NCBI GenBank assembly: GCA_026986355.1
Contig: JALSOO010000224.1
Span: 1-25,930, forward strand
Source: Campylobacteraceae bacterium
Lineage (GTDB): Bacteria > Campylobacterota > Campylobacteria > Campylobacterales > Sulfurovaceae
Direction of reading: 5' to 3'
Length of the DNA: 25,930 nucleotides
Shown here: piece by piece, positions 7,159 through 15,124 of the stretch
Numbering within the stretch: position 1 is the first letter of the stretch
Layout of the letters: each line of letters opens with the position of its first letter
Made by a program: the position numbers and the translations under genes
The notes under the pieces: model-generated
Seen by the model: only the letters and a program-made list of their open reading frames with translations
Told to the model about the DNA's origin: nothing
Databases searched by the model: none

Positions 7159-8406
7159 TTATACTTTTGATATAAATGAAAATTCTGTTCTAAAGTTTTC
7201 AAGTGCTGTGATAGAGAATTTTCCTTTAGGATAGAGTGTGGTAAGAGATTCTCTTAGTGGTTCAATCCCCCATACAATACCTTTTAACTTTATTTTTGAA
7301 TTAGATACCAATCCATTTTTCAACTCGGCATTTTTACCCATAGCTAGAAATATATCTTTGGATTTTTTTATAAGCAACTCATTATCAATTTGAGAAGATA
7401 ACTGAGATTGAGCTACCTCTATATTATTTAATAACTTATCTGATTCTAATTGATAATATCCTCCTGCACCTAAAACAAATAGAAGAGGAATAAAACTAAG
7501 CAGTGTATGTCTAGGTTTTGATGCATTTTTAGTACCAAAAAAGAGTTTCAACTTATCAAAGAATGATATATCTTTTCGTATCGCATCTGGTTCAGATAGT
7601 CTCAAATTCTCTAAGTTATGGTTGCTATTACTATTTACTGATACAGCAAGATTATTATCTAAATTATTGACAATAGATGCATATTCAGCAGATATGGAAG
7701 AGCGAATATAACTAGATGATGCTCTTTTTTGGTCTCCTGCCATGTGATGTAAAAGATTATGAATACTATTTTGTGTAGTTAAAATCGTCAGAGGAAGCTC
7801 TTCTCTCAATACTTTAAGAAGTTTAGGAGAGTCATCACTCAACAACATCTCGATATGGTCGGCAAATTTATAAGACATTTTATAATATGCTTTTATACTC
7901 TTATAGACTCTAAACGCTATCTGTTTTTCTGTTAATCCACGTGTTCCAATGACCCAACTCTGATGAATCTTCTCTTCTGTTGCAAACATCATATAGAGTT
8001 TACGGTCAAAATAGCCAATTAGAAGCGTTAATTTATTATCTAATTTATCTTTATACTCTTCATATAAAATTGCAAATGGAGAGAAGTAGAGAGTAGTTGG
8101 AATATTACCAATATCTATCTTATCTTGCTCTACAAAATTGCTATTAAAAATTTTGGCAGAGACTCTATTTTTATCCTCTTTCTGGGTAACCTTTTGATTG
8201 GTAGATAGGGATAGAGATACAATTTGTGTATGAGGATATTCTGATTGAAGAGTGCGAATATGTTCGATAAATTTATCTTTTTCACTCTCATGAAACTGCT
8301 CAATCTCTTTGGGGATAAAGCCATTATCTGTTTGAATTGCATGGCTTAAATAATAAAATTCTCTCTCTTTATAATGAGTTATGGTTACATATTGTCTATT
8401 GTGCAT
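7159..8406 (-). CDS. Bitopic membrane protein with large cytoplasmic domain, GspL/PilM-PilN-like (inferred)
   Basis: 415 residues. No signal peptide; about 300 residues are cytoplasmic, followed by one membrane helix at 301-320 (TLLSFIPLLFVLGAGGYYQL), a coiled-coil-like segment (about 322-345) and a short periplasmic domain. The cytoplasmic part starts with strands (YVTITHYKEREFYYLSHAI), and contains LTLLIGYFDRKLYMMFA (126-142) and a later helical block, compatible with the actin-like fold of GspL or PilM but without recognisable phosphate loops. The gene directly downstream encodes a GspM/PilO-like protein, as gspL precedes gspM. Campylobacter competence (Cts) systems have analogous proteins, but no pilin, ATPase or secretin gene is nearby. 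AGGAG precedes the ATG. The function is an inference from architecture. Confidence 0.65.
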   Translation of the reverse strand: MHNRQYVTITHYKEREFYYLSHAIQTDNGFIPKEIEQFHESEKDKFIEHIRTLQSEYPHTQIVSLSLSTNQKVTQKEDKNRVSAKIFNSNFVEQDKIDIGNIPTTLYFSPFAILYEEYKDKLDNKLTLLIGYFDRKLYMMFATEEKIHQSWVIGTRGLTEKQIAFRVYKSIKAYYKMSYKFADHIEMLLSDDSPKLLKVLREELPLTILTTQNSIHNLLHHMAGDQKRASSSYIRSSISAEYASIVNNLDNNLAVSVNSNSNHNLENLRLSEPDAIRKDISFFDKLKLFFGTKNASKPRHTLLSFIPLLFVLGAGGYYQLESDKLLNNIEVAQSQLSSQIDNELLIKKSKDIFLAMGKNAELKNGLVSNSKIKLKGIVWGIEPLRESLTTLYPKGKFSITALENFRTEFSFISKV

Positions 8407-8445
8407 AGTATTCTCCTTCTATTTCTATAATTGCTTAGATTAAAT

Positions 8446-8451
8446 ATTATA
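8446..8451 (-). promoter_or_regulatory. Probable -10 box of the GspL/GspM-like pair
   Basis: TATAAT on the minus strand, 40 bases before the ATG of the 415-residue protein, with no good -35. The 204-base spacer from the upstream acyltransferase gene supports an independent promoter. Confidence 0.4.
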
Positions 8452-8573
8452 ATTCTTTATCTAATTGAAGTATATCAAAATTTTTATTTTTAACAGCTTA
8501 TGTTTTAAAATATTTTTTTATATTTGTGTTAATGATTTCATAATTTCAAAAATCTAAGGTTGAGTTTAATCAG

Positions 8574-8590
8574 TTTAAACTTAAATTAAA
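8574..8590. repeat. 17-base direct repeat, copy 2
   Basis: Same TTTAAACTTAAATTAAA as 6501-6517. Here it lies within a weak inverted repeat (GTTTAAT 8564-8570 and ATTAAAC 8585-8591) just past the DUF374 stop codon, so it could be part of a transcript end for the HP0268-miaB-DUF374 operon rather than a mobile-element trace. Confidence 0.5.
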
Positions 8591-8610
8591 CTTTTGTTTT
8601 ATAATTATAT

Positions 8611-9234
8611 TTATATAAGGGAGTAGTTTTTCATCTGTTGTTGTAGATAAACTTTGGCACTATCTTTGTCCATATTTTGAATATCTAAAATTTGATGATA
8701 AATTTCAATCGTAGTAAAGGGTTTGGGAATAATAAATTTATCCCAACTTGAGAGTTGCCAATAGGATTTAGGTTGGTAGTTGACAACCATAAGTGGTAGT
8801 TTAGCACGTAGAGACAAAGCAACTGCTCCATCACTCATACTATATCTTGGACCTTTAGGACCATCAGGAGTTATCATCAGAGAGTAACCCTCTTTTAAAA
8901 TTTTAATAGCTGATATAAGAGCCGATTTAGCTCCTCTTCTTGAAGAGCCTCGTATCGCTGATATATGGAGTATCTTCAATGTCCGTGCAATCAACTCTCC
9001 ATCATGATGTTGTGCAATGATAGCAGATGTCAAGTGAGTTGTACGAAATTTTCTATAGACTTGTGGAGAGATAAATAGTTCAGAGTGCCACGTGATTGCT
9101 ATACACTGTCCATCAATAGGTTCATCTATAAAATGATACCTTTTTCGATAACTAAACCATAATAGACGCATAACAATATAGAGAATAGGAGGGATAATTA
9201 TCACTCCTAATTTTCTAAAAAAACGCTTACGCAC
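8611..9234 (-). CDS. DUF374 lysophospholipid acyltransferase-like protein
   Basis: Membrane-associated acyltransferase of the LPLAT superfamily, DUF374 branch, expected to move an acyl chain to a lipid or lipid A-type acceptor. Visible: an N-terminal hydrophobic helix (about 9-27), the catalytic-type His50 in TWHSELF, RGSSRRGA around 95-102, and ITPDGPKGP (about 121-129), the hallmark block of this branch. The HxxxxD motif of classic acyltransferases is altered, which is normal for DUF374. I chose GTG at 9234 (207 residues) because GAGGG lies eight bases upstream; a TTG at 9240 is possible but too close to that site. Either start overlaps the end of miaB, implying coupled translation. The true substrate is unknown. 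Confidence 0.85.
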   Translation of the reverse strand: MRKRFFRKLGVIIIPPILYIVMRLLWFSYRKRYHFIDEPIDGQCIAITWHSELFISPQVYRKFRTTHLTSAIIAQHHDGELIARTLKILHISAIRGSSRRGAKSALISAIKILKEGYSLMITPDGPKGPRYSMSDGAVALSLRAKLPLMVVNYQPKSYWQLSSWDKFIIPKPFTTIEIYHQILDIQNMDKDSAKVYLQQQMKNYSLI

Positions 9235-10525
9235 AAACAATGCCCTCTAATGCACCTCTTGATGTTTTTATTACTTTTACATTTACAATTTTACCAAGTA
9301 GCTCTTCACTACCCTCTACAAAAAATAGTTTACCATCATCACTTCGTCCAGATACTTTTCCACCTGCTTTTAACTCATCAAAATATACCATATGCTCCAT
9401 ACCCAGTTGCGAATTCATAACCTCATCTAAAATTTCGGTATGCCGTGCTTGAAGTTTGGTCAATCTAGCACCCGATACCTCATTTGAGATTTGATTATCA
9501 AAATGAGCAGCTGTAGTATGGGGTCTAGGGGAGTACTTAAATGAAAAGAGCTGTTCAAAACGGACTTTTTCCAATACGTCCATGGTATCTGCAAAATCCT
9601 CTTCACTCTCTCCAGGAAAACCTACAATAATATCAGTAGATATGGTTGCTTGTGGGCAGAGTGTTCTAATCTTCTCACAACGATTGATAAACCACTCTTT
9701 GGAGTATCCTCGTCTCATACTTTTGAGTAGAGAGGTTGAACCACTTTGTAAAGGTACATGAATCTGTTTGCAAATCTTTGGATTAGAGGCAAACTCTTCT
9801 AAAAACTCATCGTCCATATGTAGAGGGTGAGGTGAAGTAAAGCGAATACGCTCCAATCCATCTATTTTAGATATTTTTTGAAGAAGTTTCGTAAAGTTAC
9901 ACTCTTCATCGTTTGCTGTAAAATATTTTCCATAGTTATTTACATTTTGCCCCAATAACATAACCTCTTTTGCACCAGTGGCAACAGCTTTTGTTATCTC
10001 ATTGACAATTAAATCTGAAGGAATAGAGACCTCATCTCCTCGTGTAGCAGGAACTATACAATAGGTACATGATTTATCACACCCCATTGATATATTGACC
10101 ATAGATTTAAAACCATTACTTCTATATTCTCCAAAGGCATAAGAGCTATCATCGTAATTAATATCTACTTCTACAGCATGTCTATGCTCAACCACTTGTG
10201 TGATTTTAGAGATGTTTCTAGCACCCAATACAAAGTCTACAACAGGAGCTCGTTTGATAATATCTCGTCCCAAATGTGAAGCAGTACAGCCTGTTACACC
10301 AATCTTGGCATCTTTTTTCTTGAATTTATTAAAGACACCTATCTCTGAGAAAAGCTTAGAAACAGGCTTTTCTCTAACAGAACAGGTATTAATAATAATT
10401 AAATCTGCCTCTTTTAACTCTTCTGTTAGCTCATATGGCTCTTTACGATTTAATTCTGCTATCATATGTTCACTATCGCGAACATTCATAGCACAACCTA
10501 ATGTTTCTATATATAATTTTTTCAT
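9227..10525 (-). CDS. miaB: tRNA-2-methylthio-N6-dimethylallyladenosine synthase
   Basis: Radical SAM methylthiotransferase that adds the methylthio group to i6A37 in tRNAs reading UNN codons. Domain order in 432 residues: UPF0004 domain with cluster-binding Cys11, Cys48 and Cys80; radical SAM core with Cys149, Cys153 and Cys156 in GCDKSCTYC; and a C-terminal TRAM domain (about 365-430, including GGKVSGRSDDGKLFFVEG). The start GCAMNVRDSE is typical of MiaB, distinguishing it from MtaB and RimO. It sits eight bases after the HP0268-like gene and overlaps the DUF374 gene, so the three form an operon; I recall the same neighbours in Helicobacter. Confidence 0.96.
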   Translation of the reverse strand: MKKLYIETLGCAMNVRDSEHMIAELNRKEPYELTEELKEADLIIINTCSVREKPVSKLFSEIGVFNKFKKKDAKIGVTGCTASHLGRDIIKRAPVVDFVLGARNISKITQVVEHRHAVEVDINYDDSSYAFGEYRSNGFKSMVNISMGCDKSCTYCIVPATRGDEVSIPSDLIVNEITKAVATGAKEVMLLGQNVNNYGKYFTANDEECNFTKLLQKISKIDGLERIRFTSPHPLHMDDEFLEEFASNPKICKQIHVPLQSGSTSLLKSMRRGYSKEWFINRCEKIRTLCPQATISTDIIVGFPGESEEDFADTMDVLEKVRFEQLFSFKYSPRPHTTAAHFDNQISNEVSGARLTKLQARHTEILDEVMNSQLGMEHMVYFDELKAGGKVSGRSDDGKLFFVEGSEELLGKIVNVKVIKTSRGALEGIVCA

Positions 10526-10533
10526 ATTTATCT

Positions 10534-10773
10534 CTATCTTACGATATGAACCTCATAAAGATACTCTTCATCATCAAGACCAAATTTAACTTCTCTCATG
10601 TAAACAGAATACTCTTTATCTTCAAAGTATTCAATCAAAGCCTTTAACTCTTTATGTGAATTCTCTTTGTCAAAATAAAAAATAGATTTTTTCTCTAACT
10701 CTTCTTCAATCTTGTTCATATCAATCAATTTAGGTTTAGCCGTTACAGATGCTCTCGCTAGTTTCAATTTCAT
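10534..10773 (-). CDS. HP0268-family small protein (putative nuclease)
   Basis: 79 residues resembling Helicobacter pylori HP0268: the start MKLKLAR, the central SIFYFDKENSHKELKALIEYF and the end EYLYEVHIVR align with that protein as I remember it. HP0268 has been reported to nick DNA and cleave RNA at purines; whether this copy does so cannot be read from sequence. AAAGGA is six bases before the ATG. It is the first gene of the HP0268-miaB-DUF374 unit and is divergent from nusA. The family is, to my knowledge, largely restricted to Campylobacterota, which makes it a useful lineage marker. Confidence 0.8.
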   Translation of the reverse strand: MKLKLARASVTAKPKLIDMNKIEEELEKKSIFYFDKENSHKELKALIEYFEDKEYSVYMREVKFGLDDEEYLYEVHIVR

Positions 10774-10846
10774 TTAATGTCCTTTTGTCATATACTCTAT
10801 GATTAATTTAATCTTATAATGTAATTTTGTTGTATTTTATTAAAGG

Positions 10847-10852
10847 ATTATA
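10847..10852 (-). promoter_or_regulatory. Possible -10 box of the HP0268-miaB operon
   Basis: GGTATAAT on the minus strand, about 74 bases before the ATG. A second, weaker candidate (TATAAG) lies closer to the gene. The spacer is shared with the divergent nusA promoter. Confidence 0.35.
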
Positions 10853-10879
10853 CCGTATTAGCTTAAAGGTTAGTTTAGA

Positions 10880-10885
10880 TATAAT
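10880..10885 (+). promoter_or_regulatory. Probable nusA -10 box
   Basis: TATAAT in GATATAATTCG, preceded by the T-rich periodic sequence common in promoters of this phylum. It would give a leader of about 90 bases before nusA. I see no tRNA or obvious riboswitch in that leader. Confidence 0.45.
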
Positions 10886-10983
10886 TCGACTCTTCATTCA
10901 ACTGACAAAATCACGCTAAATTGTAACGCATAAGTTCATTTTTTGGAGACTTCAAAAAAAATTATATTATAAAGGATATTCCT

Positions 10984-12126
10984 ATGGAAAAAATTGTAGA
11001 TATTATTGAAGCAATGGCACATGAAAAAAATATTTCACTAGATTCTGCTGTTGATGCTTTTAAAGAAGCACTTATTAAAACAGCAAAAAGATGTACAACC
11101 TACACTTCTCATTTTGAAGCAACGGTAGATATGGAAAAAAAAGATTACAACGTAGAGCAGATTATACTTATTGCAAAAGATAATGATGAACGCTTTACAA
11201 CTGAACCTGATGCTGTTATATCACTAGAAGAGGCTCATGAACTATACGGTTCAGATTTGGAGATTGGAGATGAGTTAAGAACACCTTTTGTACTAGAAGA
11301 GCATGGACGTACTGCATCATTTAATCTATTTAAAGAGTTACAGTATCATATTCAACGACAAGTAGAACAAGATCTCTTTGAAAAATATCGAGATAAAGTT
11401 GGACAAGTAATGATTGGTACGGTTAACCGTGTAGATGAAAAAGATAATACCTTTATAGAGATTGGCGAATTAAAAGGTCTTTTGAGTCAACGTAACCGTA
11501 TTAAAGGAGAAAAGTTCAAACGAGGAGATACTGTAAAGGCACTATTGCGTTTTGTCAATATTGACCCAGAGATGGGTATGTTTTTGGAACTTACACGAAC
11601 CTCTCCAAAGTTTTTGGAAAAACTAATGGAAAAAGAAGTTCCTGAGATAGCAGATGGTTCAGTAGTCATTGTAGCATCTGCAAGAATTCCAGGGCAACGT
11701 GCAAAGATAGCTCTAAAGACAGATTTCCCAAATATCGACCCTATTGGTGCATCAGTTGGTGTAAAAGGGGTACGAATCAATGCTGTAAGTGGAGAACTTA
11801 ATGGAGAAAACATTGATTGTATCGACTACTCTCCTATTCCTGAACTCTTTATTACACGCTCACTCTCTCCTGCTATTGTACAGAGTGTAAAAATTACTTC
11901 TGCTAAAGATAAAAAAGTATTAGTAAACATTACTGCCGACCAAAAAGCAAAGGCAATTGGACGAAATGGTATCAATATTCGTTTAGCATCTATGCTAACA
12001 GGATATAATATTGAACTTAACGAGATAGAGGGTAGAACAGCTAGAGTGGAAGATAACTCTAAAAATACAAATGTAGAGATTGAAAAGACAAAAAATATAG
12101 ATGCTTTGGCTGATTTATTTAAGTAA
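10984..12126 (+). CDS. nusA: Transcription termination/antitermination factor NusA
   Basis: Binds RNA polymerase and nascent RNA to modulate pausing, termination and antitermination. In 380 residues: N-terminal polymerase-binding domain (1-125, MEKIVDIIEAMAHEKNI), S1 domain (about 136-198, GQVMIGTVNRVDEKDNTFIEI), KH1 (including RIPGQRAKIAL at about 237-247) and KH2 (VNITADQKAKAIGRNGINIRLA, about 316-337). The acidic C-terminal repeats of E. coli NusA are missing, as usual in this phylum; the last 30 residues are a charged tail. AAAGGA precedes the ATG. The usual neighbours rimP, infB and rbfA are absent, so the gene stands apart from the classic nusA-infB operon. Confidence 0.95.
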   Translation: MEKIVDIIEAMAHEKNISLDSAVDAFKEALIKTAKRCTTYTSHFEATVDMEKKDYNVEQIILIAKDNDERFTTEPDAVISLEEAHELYGSDLEIGDELRTPFVLEEHGRTASFNLFKELQYHIQRQVEQDLFEKYRDKVGQVMIGTVNRVDEKDNTFIEIGELKGLLSQRNRIKGEKFKRGDTVKALLRFVNIDPEMGMFLELTRTSPKFLEKLMEKEVPEIADGSVVIVASARIPGQRAKIALKTDFPNIDPIGASVGVKGVRINAVSGELNGENIDCIDYSPIPELFITRSLSPAIVQSVKITSAKDKKVLVNITADQKAKAIGRNGINIRLASMLTGYNIELNEIEGRTARVEDNSKNTNVEIEKTKNIDALADLFK

Positions 12127-12165
12127 TATAAAACAACATAAAGAAACAACTAAGTAAAATATAAC

Positions 12166-12171
12166 TATAAT
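12166..12171 (+). promoter_or_regulatory. Probable -10 box of the acyltransferase gene
   Basis: TATAAT 28 bases before the ATG. Transcription would begin near 12178, inside or just before the loop of the hairpin at 12170-12195, so such a transcript would lack nearly all of the hairpin's 5' arm. Confidence 0.4.
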
Positions 12172-12195
12172 ACTCCTTTCATACAAAAGGAGTAT
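12170..12195 (+). promoter_or_regulatory. Hairpin that covers the acyltransferase ribosome-binding site
   Basis: ATACTCCTTT (12170-12179), 6-base loop, AAAGGAGTAT (12186-12195): a perfect 10-bp stem. The right arm contains AGGAG, the only good ribosome site for the ATG at 12199. Read-through RNA from nusA could fold and hide the site; RNA starting at the local promoter could not. It could alternatively be a nusA terminator, but no T run follows. Confidence 0.45.
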
Positions 12196-12198
12196 AAA

Positions 12199-13209
12199 AT
12201 GATTTTATCAATTCAATATCTACGTGGAGTAGCTTCAATCTTGGTTGTCTTAAGTCATATTGCATGGAAAAATATACAAGCAGGTGGTTCAACTATGCAC
12301 TGGTGGCATGATGCAGGTACATTTGGTGTTGATATATTTTTTATTATCTCTGGATATATTATGGTCTACATAACCCGAGATATGCATCAAAAGCCTCATG
12401 CTGTTAGAACCTTTATCAAAAAACGTTTTGTTCGTATTATTCCTCTATATTGGTTCTATACACTTATTGCATTGGTTATATTTATAGTTATACCAGAACG
12501 TGTCAATAGTGCAGGAGGTGGTACAGATATAGTGAAATCTTTTCTACTTCTTCCTCTAAAATCAGATGAAAACTATCTAGTTGGTGTAGGTTGGACACTT
12601 CACTATGAGTTTCTATTCTATATACTATTCTCTTTTGGACTCTTGCTCAATAGAGTAGTAGGAAATATCTTTGTTATCTCAACGATACTCTTTTTAGTAC
12701 TATTCTCAATTTCAATAGATGTAGATGGAGCAACCTATATTTTTTATGATTTTTTTAATGATATATATATAGAGTTTGCATTAGGTATATCTCTATACTT
12801 CTTTTTACTAAAGTTCAAAGAGATTAATCCACTTATCTCTATTTTGTCTACTATTATAGGTATCTATCTCTTCTATTATCTTCATACAGGTCATATCTTG
12901 ACAGGTATTCATCATATAGATACGGGTACAAGTGCCTTTCTTATCTGTTTTGGTATCGTATCATTAGAGTACTTTTGGAAAAAAAGAGAGTGTAGATTGC
13001 TTACTACTATTGGAAATGCCTCATACTCTATCTATCTTCTACACCCATTTATCTTGGTTGCTGTAGTTATGCTTACTAATAGATTCAATTTTCATGAAAG
13101 TACCATAATAGTTATTATGTTCTTATCCTCTATTATTGGTGGATATATCTCTTATATATTTATCGAACAAAAGCTTATTAAGCTTACCAAGAGAATGATA
13201 TTATTCTAA
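12199..13209 (+). CDS. Acyltransferase family 3 membrane protein (OafA/YrhL-like)
   Basis: An integral inner-membrane O-acyltransferase of the acyltransferase-3 family, which transfers acetyl or other acyl groups to cell-surface sugars such as lipopolysaccharide or polysaccharide. The 336 residues hold about ten hydrophobic helices. Family marks: YLRGVASILVVLSH with the conserved His20, the FGVDIFFIISGYIM block (about 43-56), and RIIPLYW (about 74-80). No C-terminal SGNH domain is present. The gene is isolated between nusA and the convergent minE, with no polysaccharide genes around, so the acceptor cannot be guessed. The AGGAG site lies inside a hairpin. Base composition looks like its neighbours. 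Confidence 0.9.
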   Translation: MILSIQYLRGVASILVVLSHIAWKNIQAGGSTMHWWHDAGTFGVDIFFIISGYIMVYITRDMHQKPHAVRTFIKKRFVRIIPLYWFYTLIALVIFIVIPERVNSAGGGTDIVKSFLLLPLKSDENYLVGVGWTLHYEFLFYILFSFGLLLNRVVGNIFVISTILFLVLFSISIDVDGATYIFYDFFNDIYIEFALGISLYFFLLKFKEINPLISILSTIIGIYLFYYLHTGHILTGIHHIDTGTSAFLICFGIVSLEYFWKKRECRLLTTIGNASYSIYLLHPFILVAVVMLTNRFNFHESTIIVIMFLSSIIGGYISYIFIEQKLIKLTKRMILF

Positions 13210-13256
13210 AAACCTGAGTTCGACGGAATACCATAGCCACAAAAGCCTAAAAATAT

Positions 13257-13493
13257 CTACTTATCCAACAATACATCAATGGATAGGGCTTCAAAGTCTC
13301 CATCAAAATCTTTTTTGATTTCAATACCTTTAACTCCCATATACTTTTTAACAACATTAATAATCTCCTCTTTCATCTCGTCCATAAAAGGATAATTGAT
13401 AGAATTCTTTCTATCGGACATAATAGCAATAGTTAATCTATCTTTTGCAATATCAGCACTCTTCTTTTTTTTAAAAAAATTAAATATAAACAT
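13257..13493 (-). CDS. minE: Cell division topological specificity factor MinE
   Basis: Stimulates MinD ATPase and drives the pole-to-pole pattern that keeps division at midcell. 78 residues: N-terminal membrane-targeting stretch MFIFNFFKKKK, anti-MinCD contact helix region with RLTIAIMSDR (about 20-29), then the topological specificity domain (MKEEIINVVKKYMGV, KGIEIKKDFDGDFEALSIDVLL). The ATG overlaps the minD stop by one base (TAATG). It ends 47 bases from the convergent acyltransferase gene; that short spacer holds no clear terminator. Confidence 0.92.
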   Translation of the reverse strand: MFIFNFFKKKKSADIAKDRLTIAIMSDRKNSINYPFMDEMKEEIINVVKKYMGVKGIEIKKDFDGDFEALSIDVLLDK

Positions 13494-14305
13494 TATCTAA
13501 ATATCCTACTTATCTTTTTGAAGAGTCCTGAATCTGGAATTTCAATATCTTCCATATCAATCTTCTTGCCACACAGTCGTCCTGCAATTCTATTATAGGC
13601 TTGACCTGCTTTAGACTTTTTATCTAAAACAACTGGTTTTCCTTGATTTGAGGCATCTATTACACCTCTATCTTCAGGAATCTTTCCTATAAGTTTAATA
13701 TCAAGAATATCTAAAATATCTTCACTCTTTAACATCTCTCCACTCTCAACCATTTCAGCTACAATACGATTGATAATTAGATATTTTGCCACATCTTCGC
13801 CACGTTTTACTCTGTTTGATTTGGAGTCTAATATACCTATAGCTCTATCAGCATCACGAATAGATGAGACTTCGGGATTGACTACAATAATCGCTGCATC
13901 TGCAAACTCAATAGTATGTTCAAATCCACTCTCAATTCCTGCAGGAGAGTCTAAAATAACAAAATCAAAATCCTCTTTTAATTTTAAAACTAACTCTTCC
14001 ACCTTACTTGATTTAAGTACCGATTTATCTTTGCTTTGTGAGGCAGCCAAAAAAAAGAGGTTTTCACTAGCTTTACTTTTGATAAGTGCCTGTTTTACAC
14101 TAGCTTCGCCGTCCATGACTTGTACCATATCATAGACTACACGATTCTCTAAACCCAAAATCATATCAAGATTTCGTTGACCAATATCAAAATCAACAAC
14201 TACACATTTTTTATCATTTAGAGCAATTCCTAAACCGATATTGGCTGTAGCTGTGGTCTTGCCTACACCACCCTTTCCACTTATTACTGCAATTACTATG
14301 CCCAA
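13493..14305 (-). CDS. minD: Septum site-determining ATPase MinD
   Basis: Membrane-cycling ATPase of the ParA/MinD family that recruits MinC to the membrane. Deviant Walker A motif GKGGVGKTT at 10-18 with both lysines (Lys11, Lys16), the switch stretch DFDIGQRNLD (38-47), the DSPAGIESG block, and a C-terminal amphipathic membrane helix GLFKKISRIFR. This terminal helix, together with the minC and minE neighbours, separates it from FlhG/YlxH. 270 residues, normal for the family. The start codon is TTG at 14305, supported by AAGGAG five bases upstream and the canonical MGIVIAVISGKGG N-terminus; it overlaps minC by ten bases. Confidence 0.96.
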   Translation of the reverse strand: MGIVIAVISGKGGVGKTTATANIGLGIALNDKKCVVVDFDIGQRNLDMILGLENRVVYDMVQVMDGEASVKQALIKSKASENLFFLAASQSKDKSVLKSSKVEELVLKLKEDFDFVILDSPAGIESGFEHTIEFADAAIIVVNPEVSSIRDADRAIGILDSKSNRVKRGEDVAKYLIINRIVAEMVESGEMLKSEDILDILDIKLIGKIPEDRGVIDASNQGKPVVLDKKSKAGQAYNRIAGRLCGKKIDMEDIEIPDSGLFKKISRIFR

Positions 14306-14925
14306 TTTATCTCCTTTTTTAATACAGGGGTTATGACTATTTTACTATTTTTTAGTTCAACCCTATTTAATTTATTTATTAAAAGTTCATTGTCTACTTC
14401 CACACCTTGAAAGATTATATTGGCTTTATGGGAAGCTGTCAACATCATAAAGTTTCCCAAACAGCGTACTGCACCCTCTACTATATTTGTAATGATTAAA
14501 TTTCCTTTGATGTTTAATGTAGCACCACTATTAACACGATTGAGTAGCAATAAATCTCCATCAATATTTATCTCTTGTCCACTACGAATCATCTTGTCTA
14601 ATACAGTTAAGTTGTTTTCTAAACGATAAGATAGCTTTTTTAATTTAGCTTCTGCAATTTGCATATATATTGCATTTTGAGTACGTTCTTGTTCAATCTC
14701 TTTTTCAATAGCTTTACGACTTCTCCCTTTTGGCAATTTTATATCATGTAAATAGGTCAAAGACTTCAATGTTAGATACTCTTTAATACGTTGACTTAAA
14801 TGACCATGGATAAGAATAAGATAATCTTTGAACAACATATAGTTGGTATCAAAAAACTCTATAAACTTATCTTCATCATCAATTGTTGTCTCATAAACTT
14901 TTACAGAATATTGATTACTTTTCAA
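14296..14925 (-). CDS. minC: Septum site-determining protein MinC (FtsZ inhibitor)
   Basis: Inhibits FtsZ assembly where MinD places it. The C-terminal right-handed beta-helix domain that binds MinD is clear (about residues 110-205: RSGQEI, GDLLLLNRVNSGA, GNLIITNIVEG, VRCLGNFMMLTAS); the N-terminal FtsZ-inhibiting domain is divergent. I set the start at TTG 14925 (209 residues, MKSNQYSVKVYE) because TTGGAG lies five bases upstream. A TTG at 14958 gives 11 more residues but would lie upstream of the transcript start predicted from the TATAAT at 14944-14949. The gene heads a complete minC-minD-minE operon with overlapping ends. Confidence 0.88.
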   Translation of the reverse strand: MKSNQYSVKVYETTIDDEDKFIEFFDTNYMLFKDYLILIHGHLSQRIKEYLTLKSLTYLHDIKLPKGRSRKAIEKEIEQERTQNAIYMQIAEAKLKKLSYRLENNLTVLDKMIRSGQEINIDGDLLLLNRVNSGATLNIKGNLIITNIVEGAVRCLGNFMMLTASHKANIIFQGVEVDNELLINKLNRVELKNSKIVITPVLKKEINWA

Positions 14926-14943
14926 AAAAACTCCAATAATGTT

Positions 14944-14949
14944 ATTATA
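14944..14949 (-). promoter_or_regulatory. Probable minCDE -10 box
   Basis: TATAAT on the minus strand, about 19 bases before the chosen TTG start of minC. It implies a very short leader of roughly a dozen bases carrying the GGAG site, and supports the shorter minC start. Confidence 0.4.
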
Positions 14950-15124
14950 TATTAGCAATAATTATTTTATCTATTTTTTTATTAATAAATGATTTACAAT
15001 AGAAAATATAGCTATTTTAGACTTTTGTAATCAATAAAAGGTCATAATCTACTATAAAAAGATTATTAAAGTTAATATCTTTTTTATTTTAAAAGAAAAA
15101 AATCAACTATATTAAGGTCAATTA

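Noticed and set aside
7149..7202. Longer TTG start for the GspM-like protein overlapping the upstream gene by 44 bases
   Set aside because: The ATG at 7148 has AAAGGA at ideal spacing and avoids the overlap.
10200..10589. 129-codon plus-strand ORF antisense to miaB
   Set aside because: Lies over the cysteine-rich coding region of miaB and has no protein-like features of its own.
11487..12149. Two minus-strand ORFs antisense to nusA
   Set aside because: Shadows produced by codon bias of nusA; no ribosome sites.
13210..13256. GAGTTCGACGGAATACC resembling a tRNA T-arm
   Set aside because: No acceptor or other arms around it; the spacer is only 47 bases.
13493..14305. Possibility that the MinD-like ATPase is the flagellar regulator FlhG
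   Set aside because: Flanked by clear minC and minE, and has the C-terminal membrane helix of MinD.
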